This document shows positions 12,235 to 23,649 of a stretch of 64,000 nucleotides of DNA, one piece after another. The DNA is from Siphlonurus alternatus (Eukaryota; Arthropoda; Insecta; Ephemeroptera; Siphlonuridae). A program made the translations under genes and the position numbers. Location of the stretch: positions 5,993,979 through 6,057,978 of the forward strand of contig OX463785.1 of the NCBI GenBank assembly GCA_949825025.1, given 5' to 3'. How positions within the stretch are numbered: position 1 is the stretch's first letter; every line of letters begins with the position of its first letter. The notes below the pieces were generated by a model. It worked only from the letters and a program-made list of their open reading frames with translations. It was not told where the DNA came from and made no database searches.

Positions 12235-12319
<85 letters not shown>
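12132..12319. repeat. Two (TC)n microsatellites
   Basis: Runs of TC at 12132-12180 and 12236-12319, separated by a 55-bp unique spacer. Confidence 0.95.
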
Positions 12320-12322
<3 letters not shown>

Positions 12323-12464
12323 TATATATAAGGAATTGCATATTCTGTATAGTGTTTTTTATATGGGTGATTAAAATTTATTTATTTTAATTATTTATTA
12401 TCAAACCACAATTGGGTACTAACTAATTAATTACTAATTATACTTTAATTACTTACTAATAAGT

Positions 12465-12620
12465 CTGTATACGTGAACCTTCCGAAACTCTATAACTTGA
12501 GCGTTTCGCGGGATCATCGGGAACGGAGGCAGCCATTGCACGGCCTTGCAATCAATCCCGGCATTTACCTGTGACTGAGGGAAACGTGGAAACCTCAGCC
12601 ATGATGGACGCTACATTTTT
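12465..12620 (-). repeat. Truncated SINE tail (5S-SINE family)
   Basis: On the minus strand it carries the conserved SINE body block GAGGTTTCCACGTTTCCCTC, then CAGGTAAATGCCGGGATTGA, and the tail words seen at 30500-30620. The 5S head is missing. Confidence 0.6.
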
Positions 12621-13679
12621 TTAATGGTACTATTGTTTAGTACCAAGTTTAGTACTTGATTTAACCAGGGATCAACATTGAGGCTAGATTGCTTTGTGAA
12701 AATGCTCCCCATATTATAATATAATGTAATATGTAAAGTCTTAAACACAAAACGACAGAGGAGAAATATGATGGAAATCAAATCTCCCAAATTTAACATT
12801 GGAAGTATACGTTGAGATGTCCCAAAAATAAATGACTAAGAGACCAAAGAAGGCACCTCTTGAGTTCCCAGGAAATGCCCGAGACGCTCTTGAAAAAAGA
12901 GTTTTGAGATTGCGGTCCGAATTAGAACGCTGGAACCGCAAACCTCAATGTTCGAAACAAACACAGATGTGCCTGTCAGTAAAAAAAAAAAAAAAATATG
13001 AATAAATAAAAAAATAAAAGTATCATATAACACTGAAATAAAATTATTTACCGCACAAACCATTTCCTTATAAATTTACTGTTTTAAATTAATTGAATAT
13101 TCCCATATCGCCAGCACAAGCATATATACTTATAATTTTCTTATAATGCCAATTTAAAATTTTGCAATAATCTTTCTGTAATGATTTTTTTAAAGTTTTT
13201 TTTTATTAAATTGTGTATACAAATACAGTCCAACCAAGGCCCTAAATGAAATACAAATTGCAAATATTATGAAGTTGTTGGGATATTCATAACAATCATA
13301 ACGTTAAAACGAAGCTGGTATTTACTAGATTTGATAAATATATCAATTTATATATATTGAATGTGATTAAATTTGATTAAAAAGTCACATTAAAATAATA
13401 TATCACAAGTTTTGCTCGTAGAAAATATTAATTATCATGAAATGATTAAATTTGTATGGTTAATTGGACACAATTTCTTTAGTTCTTATAATTATATCTT
13501 ATTAAAGGAAGTGCATTAATCAGCCTGCATGTGCACTTGCAGCTGCTTCAAGTGATAAGACTGATAACAGCCATGCGCAGTGCATGTACGTCATTTTCTC
13601 AATATCAATAGACCACATCATTATTTCTTTTTTTTTAATCAAACCTTTTCTACTTACTAATTAATTAGTAATTACTCAC

Positions 13680-14055
13680 TAAGTTTGAAACCTCAAACCT
13701 TTCGAAACTCCAAGTTACGGGCAATGACTGTTAGGTCCACAGACCAGAAGTCAATACATCAATCAATTTAATTCCAAAACGCGGACGGATATCCCGACAT
13801 TTTCGTCTGCAACTAACTAAGGGAAACGTGGAAACCTCAGCCAGGATAGACGCTACAGCTTCTGTCAATGGACCGGAAGTACAATAGTCCAAAGTCAGGA
13901 GAACCATATATACATGGTGGAAATTAAAGCGCAACAATTTACCCCTGCGTGGGAAACGTGGTTTTTGTTGAAAATGGTCAACTACTAACCATGCTCGGCG
14001 TTGCTTGACTTTGGTGATCGGATGAGACCCGGTCAAGCGTCCTGCACACATTTAA
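13680..14055 (-). repeat. 5S rRNA-derived SINE, full-length-like, minus orientation
   Basis: On the minus strand it opens with GACCGGGTCTCATCCGATCA, CCAAAGTCAAGCAACGCCGA and GTTAGTAGTTGACCA, which track 5S rRNA box A, intermediate element and box C. The body includes TGGAAACCTCAGCC in complement and a tail resembling 30293-30640. Confidence 0.7.
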
Positions 14056-14402
14056 TTAATTATACAAGATTGAGGCAAGTATGCTTGATTTCGATTGATT
14101 AAAGGGGTATTACATATAGTCACTATAAAATTTTAATGCTTTATTCGAAACTGCAACATTATTTCTCTACGAACTTTCAATATAATTTATAATATTTTAA
14201 ATAAATAGTATATACATATATGGCTGCCCGCATTGATTACCATCGACCGCATCGAACATCAAGTGCGTTTTATATATACACTGATTATTATAATTATATT
14301 TTGCTGTCGGAATGGACATTAGAAAATAGAACATTTAGTAGCTTGAAAACAATGATTTAAAAAAATTTGAAATTAGAAATTTTTGTGAACATTAATTATA
14401 TA

Positions 14403-14798
14403 ATTAAAGTAGAGATAAAATCGATCAGCTGTTTTTTTAGCTCCATTTGTTTAACATGTAATCCTTAGCAAATTCACAAAAAATCTGAATTGTTTTTGAG
14501 AGGTAGATATTTTAGTACCTATAGATAGAAAAAATTTCAAAGCAATTTAACGTGACGATTTTTTTTAATTAATTTATTTTATTTTCAGCATAGGACTCTC
14601 TCAATGGAAAGACAAACTAAAAACTTAATTAAAAAAAATCGGCTGGTTAAATTGTTTTGAAACTTTTTCTATGGCTTTTATAGGCACTAATATTTGCCTC
14701 TCAAAAATTTTTCAGAATTTTAGTGAATTTGCTAAGGTTTACATGTTAATCAAATGGAGCTAAAATAACAGCTGATTGACGTTATCTCTACCTTAAAA
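14403..14798. repeat. 400-bp palindromic element family P, copy 1
   Basis: The arms pair over nearly their whole length (left TAGAGATAAAATCGATCAGC..., right ...GCTGATTGACGTTATCTCTA), with the centre near the word AGCATAGGACTCTCTCAATG. A diverged relative is at 56862-57255. Confidence 0.75.
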
Positions 14799-15584
14799 AA
14801 TAAAAGAATAGAGACCCATCCCTTTTCGTCTTTATTAAAAACATGCATCATGATATATGGACAATAATTTATAATTGTATATATTCGTGACGCTCATCGT
14901 ATAATTTGTATATTCTGAAAGTTGAAGTGGTCTACGCGAGTTCGATCTATTTTAAGCTTGAAGAGCTGTTATTATAGCTGCCATGTACTTGAATCTTTCA
15001 GTTTTTATACTTCAGATAATAACAAAATAGACTCTTAACATGATGATATGAGTCAAAATAACGCGATGAAAATGAACATACCAAAACGCTTGCATTTTTT
15101 TCTAATTAATTAAATTAATATATATTTTTTTTCTTCTCAACTTGAAAAATTGTTATCATAATTATATTCTATATTTATACAGTAGATAGATAATTGATCA
15201 AATTTTAATAATTAAAATTATTTTATAATTTTATCAATTTTATATATACCACATACATACTACACGCGCATATAATATTATGTAAGAAATCCTTCGCCTT
15301 CACGTTGCAATTTAAAACAATACTTTGATTTGTTAGATTTTTCTGTATATATACGCAGTATAATAGTGTGGTATTTTTAATTACATGCCTGCAGTGGAAG
15401 TGATGACGATCGAGAAAAAGTCGCGGATCTAGAAAAAAATTCCAGGAGACCAATGTTTTGGATTTTGATTTTTATGTATAAATGTACATAAACTTGTTTT
15501 ATGAATAAAAGAATATAAAAAAAATGTGAGAAAAAAAAATGGAATGGGGGAAATGCCTATATTACCCACGTTAAAGTCAACATT

Positions 15585-15635
15585 TCAGGGGGAGGGGGGG
15601 GGACTGAAGCCCCCCAGCCCCTGGGCCTGATGAGA
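15585..15635. other. G-run/C-run hairpin, possible quadruplex
   Basis: A long G-run (CAGGGGGAGGGGGGGGG...) is followed within 20 nt by GCCCCCCAGCCCC, giving both a G4-capable and a hairpin-capable tract in AT-rich DNA. Confidence 0.6.
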
Positions 15636-15860
15636 GAGTGGTGTAGAGTGTAGAGGTCCTCAGCACAAGTTGGTGAGTAGAAATTAAGGCCACGTATATA
15701 GTTCTGGTTGCAATATATACGTACAGTACATATTTTGCATTATATATATTTTAATAGTAAAAGTAATAATTAAATAAAGCATTTTTATTATGCAATATAT
15801 TTTGAAGAAACGTCAACTAAATTTCTTCCGGTCATTTTTCGTTCATCAATAAATCGTTTC

Positions 15861-16174
15861 TCAGAGACCCTACAGAGACCTCCGTGTCTTATGGCCTGCA
15901 GGGATTTGATCAGAGCTTCACTGTAACTGAGAGTGGCGGCGCTGCTAAATATTCGGCACGGCCCGGTTCTTCGGGTTCTTAATTGCTGGCTAAAATTGCC
16001 CGCGTGCAGCCAGCGAGATAACCGGGTCGTGCCGCTGCGATTCAGTGGCGCCGCCACTCTCAGTTACAGTAACTTACAGTGATCGAAGCTCGGCCAAGCT
16101 GGTCAAATTTCTGATTATTTCTGGCCAAAAGATACGGCCGGAGGTCTCTGTACTCTGTAGGGGCCGGGTCTCTG
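15861..16174. repeat. Palindromic MITE family K with a nested palindrome
   Basis: The outer arms read CTACAGAGACCTCCGTGTC and GGAGGTCTCTGTACTCTGTAG. The inner palindrome 15920-16070 has arms ACTGTAACTGAGAGTGGCGG and CCGCCACTCTCAGTTACAGT, then GGCACGGCCCGGTT pairing AACCGGGTCGTGCC. A simpler copy without the inner element is at 21043-21163. Confidence 0.7.
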
Positions 16175-16440
16175 ATCGATCGTTTCTCTCTCTGATTTGT
16201 GTTATTTTTATACGAACAGAGCTCATAAATGCTATATGATATTGCATAATTAATATAATTAATATATACATTCTCTAGCTATGTTATATAGTCGCACTAA
16301 TTAATTGTTCATGTGTGTATTAAGTAATATATATATTACAGTATTCTAGAGTATAATATTGTAATTCCGGTATCTTTGGTGTGAAATATATATAGCCCTC
16401 ATCTGGAGGGCTATGTGTGAAAGTTTAAAATATTTAAAAG

Positions 16441-16633
16441 TTTCGCGGCAATAAAATGGCGGTAAAAGCCTGAAATAAATTTCACCAATCACAGATCACA
16501 TTATAGAATATTAACCAATGAAAAAATTCGTTACAAGTTACCAAGCGCATGAATAAAATCAGCTGTAGACGCAAATTTTATTAAAAATTGGAAGATATTT
16601 GTTAGAGAGCTCTGTGTAAAATCAGTGTTAATT
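16441..16633 (+). promoter_or_regulatory. RanBP1 promoter region with E2F-like and CCAAT motifs
   Basis: Upstream of the RanBP1 ATG lie TTTCGCGG (16441-16448, E2F-like), AAAATGGCGG (16453-16462, YY1-like), and two CCAAT boxes at 16485-16489 and 16515-16519, 30 bp apart. No TATA box is obvious. The transcription start is not determined. Confidence 0.5.
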
Positions 16634-19600
16634 ATGTCTGAAACAAAGGTAAGAGTAGGTTTTGAATTTTTCGATCTAGCTAGACTTAATGTACTTCTTT
16701 TACACAGGTGAACGGCAGCGCAGAGGAGAAGAATGAAGAGACAGTAGAGGAAGAACACGACCCACACTTCGCCCCCATCGTCTACCTACCTGAAGTGCAT
16801 GTGTCTATGATGGAAGAGGAGGAGGAAGAAATGGTTAAGCTGTGAGTATCTCGCATCAAAGCACGAGATAGAGTCACGTTTTAGCCGTCTTGGAGTGAGG
16901 GTGTTATGTACCGGTATATACATCGTTTGGCTCCGCATCGAGTCTCACCTTTCCAAATAATTTCCTTTTCATTTTATTCTTAACCTTCTTGATTATTTTC
17001 TACCCTTTTCAGATACTCAATTCCATAATCACCAGCATCCTCGCCTCATCCCTCGTTGGACAAAGACACACTCTTGCAAGGATTCTAACTATGCACAGAT
17101 AATGATGACTTAAACCCCCACACCATAGCTATGGTAGTGTATACATACCTGTACTGTATACATCATATATTATGCATACTTAAGATTCCATTTGCTCCTT
17201 TTGTATATGCATAGGGTACATTAAAAAACCTATATGCATATATATATATCCTATATCAAGCCCGGACGTTATTACAATTCTATTGCACTCTGACCTCTGA
17301 CATAGGATTACATGTTCAACAGCTATGGTGCTTGTATTATCATTTGCATACAGTAATACAGTCTTAACAGATCTTATTGTTAGATTACTTGTCTTGTACA
17401 CTCTATGGCTTCTAACTCTGAGACATCTCTAGCCGTATGACTGGACGGGATACAGTATAAGACGATCGCCGAACGTAGTCGAATCTACACGTAAACTAAG
17501 ATCTGTAATATATTAAGTAACTGTATTATTTATATATCGGTACAGTACAATTATTGTCAATTATGCATACAGTATGACATGTACATATGAGAAACGTTAG
17601 AGTACGTCATATCATACAGTATGGTACAGTATGTATTTCATCTTGTTGTGATAGTCTCAATTTTTAAATTATCAATTTGAATCTATTCTTTGGTAAAACA
17701 TAAAAATAAAATTTTCAAAGGGCAAAGAATGTACAATATAGTATCGGCAGAGGTCATATCTAATTCCAATTGTCTCGAAACATCTTAAAGTCGGTGCTAC
17801 AGCTCTGGTTTATTTTTGCAGGCGAGCCAAGCTCTACCGCTTCGACTCGACCCAAGAGACTCCCGAGTGGAAGGAGCGCGGCACAGGGGAGATTAAACTT
17901 CTGAAGCACCGTGAGAGAGCGTCGGTGAGGGTGGTGATGCGTCGCGACAAGACCCTCAAGATCTGCGCGAACCACTTCGGTGAGCCCTCATGTCAATGAT
18001 ATTTTGTTGTAAGTCCTACCGCTATTAAGGATTATTGTCACTATAGTAATTATTTTTTGATGGAAAAAAAAAAAAATATAAAATTTTGCTGTTCACTTTC
18101 TGAAGTAAAAAAAGTAATTATTCAGTCCAGTTTTTGAGATATTATTTTTTTTATTTAAAAAATATGCTAATTTGACTAATGGCCGCCAGATTTCCAATGA
18201 TATTCCCACCATTTATATCCTGAATATCTCAAAAACTAGACCGACTTTTGCTTCATTTTTTTTCGCTGAATATTTATGTTGTAATGTAAGGAAGATTTAC
18301 TGTAATTTTCAGAGTGATTCATCATCTCCTAAGACTAGTGACAATAATCCTTAAAGGAGGGGAACCGCTTCAGCTTTTATATTTTTAACGATTTATAAAT
18401 AATGTCAAACATTTTTGTGCACCAAAAAAATAGTTACCACCCTCCGCCTTCCACCAGTTCAGCAGTTGACATTCAAAAAGCGTGCCAAAGAAAATTGGGG
18501 CTTATGACGTCAAGATCAACGATTGGTTGTGTTTGAACTATCATGGCACTTGATGTCATAAGCCCCATTTTTCTTTGGCACGCTTTTTGAATGTCAACTG
18601 CTGAACTGGTGGAAGGCTTAGAGTGGTAACTATTTTTTTGGTGCACAAGTAAGTTTGATATTATTTATAAAACAAAACACATGGGTGATGAATGAGTGTG
18701 GAGTGAAAGAAAGCGTAATTGACAAGTATGAACGAAATACACTACATTGGTTTGGACATGTTGAGAGAATGGGTGATGAACGAATTGCAAAACAGGTGTT
18801 TAAAGATAGTGTACAAGGCATGAAAGGATTAGGTAGACCTAAAAAGGTTTGGTTGGATGCGATTGCAGAATGTTTGAAGAACAGAAGTGTTAAAAGTACA
18901 CAGTGTAATAGAGAGTGCAGAAGGCAAAAAGAGTGTTATGAGTATTTCTGAAGCAAGTGGAGTATGCAAGAATTGAGAGCTGTGGAGGGCAATTTGTAGA
19001 CGGCCGAGGTAATAATGCTGCTGGCTTACCCCGTAAAGGGATATGGCGTCATGTTATGTATATATTGAATTCTTGATAGTGGTGTTTTCATTCTTGGTTC
19101 TTTCTACCCCTCTAACATACAAAACTGTTTCAGTTGCCCCCTGGATGCAACTGAAGCCCAACTGCGGCAGTGAGAGGGCTTGGGTCTGGAGTGTCGGGCT
19201 GGACTACGCCGATGAAGAGGCCAAGTCAGAGCTGCTGGCAGCGCGCTTCGCCAATGCTGACGGTGAGGACGTGACGAGTGTCAATGTACACTCAATAGCA
19301 ACAAAATTAGAACAAGAAAAGATCCTTTGTATCCATTATAGTTAAAATTTCGTAGGTCAGTTTTCTTATCACCACTTTCCGACTGTGGGTCTCCGTCTCG
19401 ATCACACTCACCTACGTCTTTTATTTAGTCTCTCTGTAAAAATAAAATCTAGCATTTGATAGGCTGGCATGATCAAAAACAAAACCAACAGCAAAACAGT
19501 GATAAGCAAACTTACCTTAAACTACAATGGATACAAAAGGATCTTTTCTTGTTATAATTTTGTTGATATTGAGTGTACAGTAGTGTTCAGTGAATATGTA

Positions 19601-22556
19601 ACATCGAAAGATCCTTTGACGATACAAACTTCAATCCTTTCTTAGGTCTTAACGCAGCCACCGTCTTGCTCAGTCTACCTCTTTCTGCATCTATCTATGA
19701 AACCTTTCTTTATGAAAGGAAGTATGCCCAGCAAGCAGTAGAGTATCAATTTCTGATTTATAACAAAGGTAGTCAAGCGCAGAGATTAGACCGTAGAAAA
19801 AACTGAATGTTATAATTTCTAATACAATGGATCTTTTATTGTTAAGTCATCACTGTACAATATATCAATGGTGCAGCGGCAATACCCTGACTGACTACGT
19901 TTCTATTATGAATGACGCCAAGCTGCAAAATATTCAAACAGCTAATACCACTTGGTATAAAAAAAAGAAGCAACGCTGTAAAACAATACCTATACCTGGC
20001 AGGGTTCCCAAATTTCATTGTTCTTTTTGTCTGTTAGTCGTTCTGGCAACTTTACTTATCCTTTAAGGCAGTTTGAGCTAACAGTAAATGCTGCTGCAAC
20101 ATCAATATTCTATGTTAGAAATATACAGAACTGTACACTTTGGTACTGCACAAACATTGCCCCTACTCAGTTCTTATCACTCAGTCTTCATTGGAATGGC
20201 TAAACTGACTGAGTTTTCTTCTTACCTCTACACAAATTATAAGTCCACATCTCCTTGTCTATTAGAGTTTTGAGCCAGCCAGGGAGTTCATGCTGTCCCG
20301 AGGTGTCATGCTAAGTTTGAGTCAATATGTTCTATATCACCAGAAGAAAGTTGAGAAACAACTTTTATATTATGTATCATTATTTCGTCGCCTCAGAATG
20401 CAAGTCGCGTAAGTACAAAAAAATTTGATGGAACTTTGAGCTTTAAGTTATATTGAGATAAGGTTCAAAGTTGCATCAAATTTTTTTGTACTTACGCGAC
20501 TTGCATTCTGAGGTGATGATTTGCTGTTTGATGGTGTACTACTGTACAACTAAAATTTGTAGACTTGTTTTTTGTAGCTGTCGTGAGTTTACCTAAATTA
20601 GAATATACAATCTGTCTCTATTAAAAAGTATAGGGAATCACTTCTTCTTCTTTTCTTATGCCCATGTATTGGTTATTAAACCATTTTACTTCTAGCAAGC
20701 CAATAAAGAAAAAACTCTTTCTCTTCTCTCTTCATGTTGCCAGGCAACAAGTCAAGAGAACCTAATAATGAGTTGATTGTCCTAATATAAATATCTCACT
20801 CAAAGTTGTCATGTTTCAGACGCCAAGAAGTGGTATGATGCGTTTGAGCTGGCCAAGGAGCACGTCAAGGACACCGTCAAGGCCCCGTCTGGTGAGTACC
20901 GTCGTCCTCTCACCACTGTGAGGTGCAGGCTTTGAAAAAAAAAAATAACAGTGGGCAGAGTTTTTCCCTTATTATTTACTGTTTTTTTGGGGGCCTTTTT
21001 TAATACTGCCGACTCAACTTGTATTTACAAATTAAATTAAAACAGAGCCCCTACAGAGACCTCCGTGTCTTATGGCCAGGGATTTGATCAGAAACAGCGA
21101 AACTCAGCCAGGTTGTTAAAATTCCTGATCATATGTCACGGAGGTCTCTGTAAGGTCTCTGAACTTAAAATTAACCAATGAAACAAAATTGTACGTAGGT
21201 TTGCACTCCATACCATTTGAATGTTTGTGTTGCTAGAACCAAATCTATCAAGGACTATGCCAAGGAAAATATTGTTTGACTCCCAACATAAAATGTAAAT
21301 AATAATACCCTTAACACCATTTTACCCTTTTGGGTGTGGCCAGGCCGATATTTAGCCTTGTCAGTAAGAGTTATCTTTCGACCATGCTGAGGCTTACCAG
21401 GCTCCCAGAATCCTTTCCTGCACTCTTCTGGGCTCCTACTACCAGATCTGTGCAGCCTGCAGTGGTAGTGCAAGACTGCAGGGCAGCGGAGTATAGACAG
21501 CCGTAAGCTGCCTTCCTCCTACCAACTCCATAATCTAGTAATCAGTCACACCCATCCCTAGTCACGAAAAGTCTGCCGTGTTCGGGAATCGAACCGGGAA
21601 CCTCTCGGACCAGAGCCAGGGGTACTAACCACTATACTACAGAGCAGTTGCATAAAATATGATAAATATGATAACTATATAATGTATCTTTTAATTACAT
21701 TTATAGTTATCAAATTATAAATTGTGCTTAATATTTCTTGTTATAATATCTTGTTGTCATATTTCTCTTTTATTGTTTTAGTGCCTAATAGAATTCTATG
21801 TATGTTTCTGATCTGTGTCTGTGTTATCTACATTTTAATCTCTAAATGTGTATCTATGTCTAATTGTATCTTTACACTATTTTTTTTTTTTAATAATAAT
21901 AAAGTTAATACCCTTGACACCATTTTACCCTTTCGGGTGTGGCCAGGCCGATATTTAGCCTTGTCAGTAAGAGTTATCTTTCGACCATGCTGGGGCTTAC
22001 CAGGTTCCCAGAACCCTTTCCTGCACTCTTCTGGGCTCCTACTACCAGGTTTGTGCAGCCTGCAGTGGCAGTGCAATACTGCAGGGCAGCAGAGTATAGA
22101 CAGCCGTAAGCTGCCTTCCTCCTACCAACTCCATAATCTAGTAATCAATCACACCCATCCATAGTCACGAAAAGTCTGCCGTGTTCGGGAATCAAACCGG
22201 GGACCTCTCAGACCAAGTGTTTAATAAAATTAAAATCAAATATATGGCATTGCCCCGACTAGTTATTAACAAAACTAACTGCAATAATTGTTTTTGCAGA
22301 GTTCTCTGATGCGGAGGAAGACGATTCTGGAGCCGAGTCTGACTCGGGATTGGGCTCGGGAGAGAAAGTGACCAAGATTGAGGAGGAGGAGGAGGCTGCC
22401 AAGTTGGCCGAGGAACTCAGCAAAGTGAGCGTCGCCGACAATGTGACTGCGGCTGGAGACGCCCCCCCTGCTCCAAAACAAGAGGACCCTCTTTCTCCGA
22501 AAGCAGAAGACCCTCCTGCCCTGAAAGCAGAAGACAAGCAGAGCCCGTCAGAATAA
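16634..22556 (+). CDS. RANBP1: Ran-specific GTPase-activating protein RanBP1, six coding exons
   Basis: Coding exons are 16634-16648, 16708-16841, 17822-17979, 19134-19262, 20820-20891 and 22300-22556 (765 nt, 254 aa plus stop). All junctions are GT-AG and in phase. Residues about 24-165 form a Ran-binding domain, seen from [48 protein letters not shown], and ELLAARF. The WKERG and KICANH signatures are typical of RanBP1. Residues 203-213 ([11 protein letters not shown]) resemble the leucine-type nuclear export signal just after the domain in known RanBP1. The tail is acidic, with two KAED units. The family binds RanGTP and stimulates RanGAP-driven hydrolysis, ending export-complex life on the cytosolic side. 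The ATG in exon 1 gives MSETK and splices in frame to an acidic N-terminus. ATTAAA at 22873-22878 is one possible poly(A) signal. Confidence 0.95.
18029..18353. repeat. Palindromic element in RanBP1 intron 3
   Basis: Ends AAGGATTATTGTCACTATAG and CTAGTGACAATAATCCTT are inverted, and inner words (TTTTTGAGATATT / AATATCTCAAAAA) also pair. Confidence 0.75.
18397..18667. repeat. Palindromic element with long arms in RanBP1 intron 3
   Basis: Arms of about 110 bp (GTGCACCAAAAAAATAGTTA ... and TAACTATTTTTTTGGTGCAC) run through TTCAGCAGTTGACATTCAAA and GGGGCTTATGACGTCA. Only one copy was noticed. Confidence 0.8.
18668..18990 (+). mobile_element. LINE reverse-transcriptase C-terminal remnant
   Basis: The frame ending at 18951 reads [19 protein letters not shown], then [17 protein letters not shown]. 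This is the conserved tail of non-LTR retrotransposon polyproteins (the WFGHVxRM ... GRPxKxWxD block). No RT core is present upstream, so this is a 5'-truncated relic inside RanBP1 intron 3, in sense orientation. It abuts the palindrome ending at 18667. Confidence 0.8.
19282..19582. repeat. Palindromic element in RanBP1 intron 4
   Basis: The arms AATGTACACTCAATAGCAAC...GATCCTTTGTATCCATT and their complement near 19525-19580 pair across about 60 bp. It starts about 20 nt after the exon 4 donor. Confidence 0.75.
20380..20522. repeat. Palindromic element, about 60-bp arms
   Basis: CCTCAGAATGCAAGTCGCGT, then AAGTACAAAAAAATTTGATG, with both complements in reverse order up to 20515. Confidence 0.8.
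20637..20770. repeat. Dispersed repeat shared with 38755-38880 (inverted)
   Basis: CTTCTTTTCTTATGCCCA, ACTTCTAGCAAG and CTCTTCTCTCTTCATGTTGC recur as reverse complements near 38770-38875. Confidence 0.5.
21043..21163. repeat. Palindromic MITE family K copy 2
   Basis: CCCCTACAGAGACCTCCGTG at the left pairs CACGGAGGTCTCTGTAAGG at the right. This is the same family as 15861-16174. Confidence 0.75.
21303..21653 (-). repeat. tRNA-derived SINE copy 1, minus orientation
   Basis: The minus strand begins CTGTAGTATAGTGGTTAGTA (box A) and has GGTTCGATTCCCG (box B), as in a tRNA, with CTG at the anticodon position (tRNA-Gln-like). An unrelated body follows. A second, head-truncated copy is at 21900-22216. 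It is not a functional tRNA because the acceptor and anticodon stems are poor. Confidence 0.75.
21900..22216 (-). repeat. tRNA-derived SINE copy 2, head truncated
   Basis: Nearly identical to 21303-21600 through the body and box B (GTTTGATTCCCGAACACGGC) but stops before box A. It lies in RanBP1 intron 5 in the same orientation as copy 1. Confidence 0.75.
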
Positions 22557-23194
22557 CTTTAAAGTTCCATATATGACTTTTACATGAGAAAAATTATCTC
22601 AAATTAACAGTGAAGGTTTAAACATTTATTTAAAGATTGATAAATTTAATTTTGTCACTCATTTTAACTTAATTATAAAATTTAAATGTTTTCCTGCAAG
22701 AAAACTTAATTAATTTTAACTCAAGTATATTAATTTTGATTTATTAATTGTGTCAAAAGAAACTGTAAATTTTATATAGTGTGGAATTGTGTGATGTTTA
22801 CTTTAAAGGTGCTTCAAATTTAAACTAAACTTTAATATTGTAATCTTAAACTAAAATGCAAGTGTGTTTTGTATTAAAAAATATAGTAGCAGTTTTTCAA
22901 GTTCGTCTAAAAGTACAGTATGCTATTAAGTCAACTAAATAAGTCTCCCATCACATTATTAATTAACAAATTAAATTAATTGTATTAATAATGATCTACA
23001 GTCATTTAATTAGACTTGAATTAATTATCCACTTTAAAAATACATTTAAATGTTCCTTAATTGTTACATATTATATACATTGCAAGTAATGTTAAAACAT
23101 AATATAAGTTTCCTTTTTGTTTTCATAGTCTTTCCAAACTTATATTATTCCACATAATGTATGATCGTCCATTGTCCGCACTAATGAGCTATTT

Positions 23195-23450
23195 TTATTG
23201 TAGAAATGGGTACTGACTTTTTTTCAGTTTTTGTAGAGTCAAGAATTTATTTTTAAAATATTATTGAAAATACAGAAAAAGTGATACCTCTCTTAATAAA
23301 AAGATAGGGAGCGTGGGTTCAAACCCAACCTCGCTAAAACTTTTTAGCAATACTTTTTGTCCTCTAAAAAATCTGAAAAAAAATCAGGGTAGCATAGCTT
23401 TGCAGTCTCTATCCATTTTTGCAATAAAAAAATTTGAAGTCTATGCTCTA
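23195..23450. repeat. MITE family A, diverged copy
   Basis: The right half AAAAAATCTGAAAAAAAATC, GGGTAGCATAGCTTTGCA, CTCTATCCATTTTTGCAATA matches the consensus family. The left half is decayed. Confidence 0.6.
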
Positions 23451-23454
23451 TTGC

Positions 23455-23530
23455 GCTCACCTGTAATACCAGCTCATTTTTGCAACGAAATCGTGGTAAG
23501 CAGGTAGCTCATTATTCCGGACAAGAGTTG
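23455..23530. repeat. Fragment of the GCAACGAAATCGTGGTAAGC family
   Basis: Matches one arm of the palindrome at 42370-42570 (TTGCAACGAAATCGTGGTAA, GCAGGTAGCTCATTATTCCG). Confidence 0.7.
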
Positions 23531-23649
23531 AAATCAACCTAAACTTATTTGAAATATGATAATTTGGCCCCTGAGTTATTAGCAATTGTTATTTTTAAAT
23601 TCATGCAGCGAGACTCTTTTTGTTTTATTAAATTTATAGCGATCTCTCG

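Noticed and set aside
12028..12374. Arg/Glu- and Ser/Leu-repeat ORFs
   Set aside because: They are translations of the (TC)n microsatellites.
21595..21653. A possible tRNA gene
   Set aside because: It has box A and box B but poor stems and a SINE body attached, and is duplicated nearby without its head.
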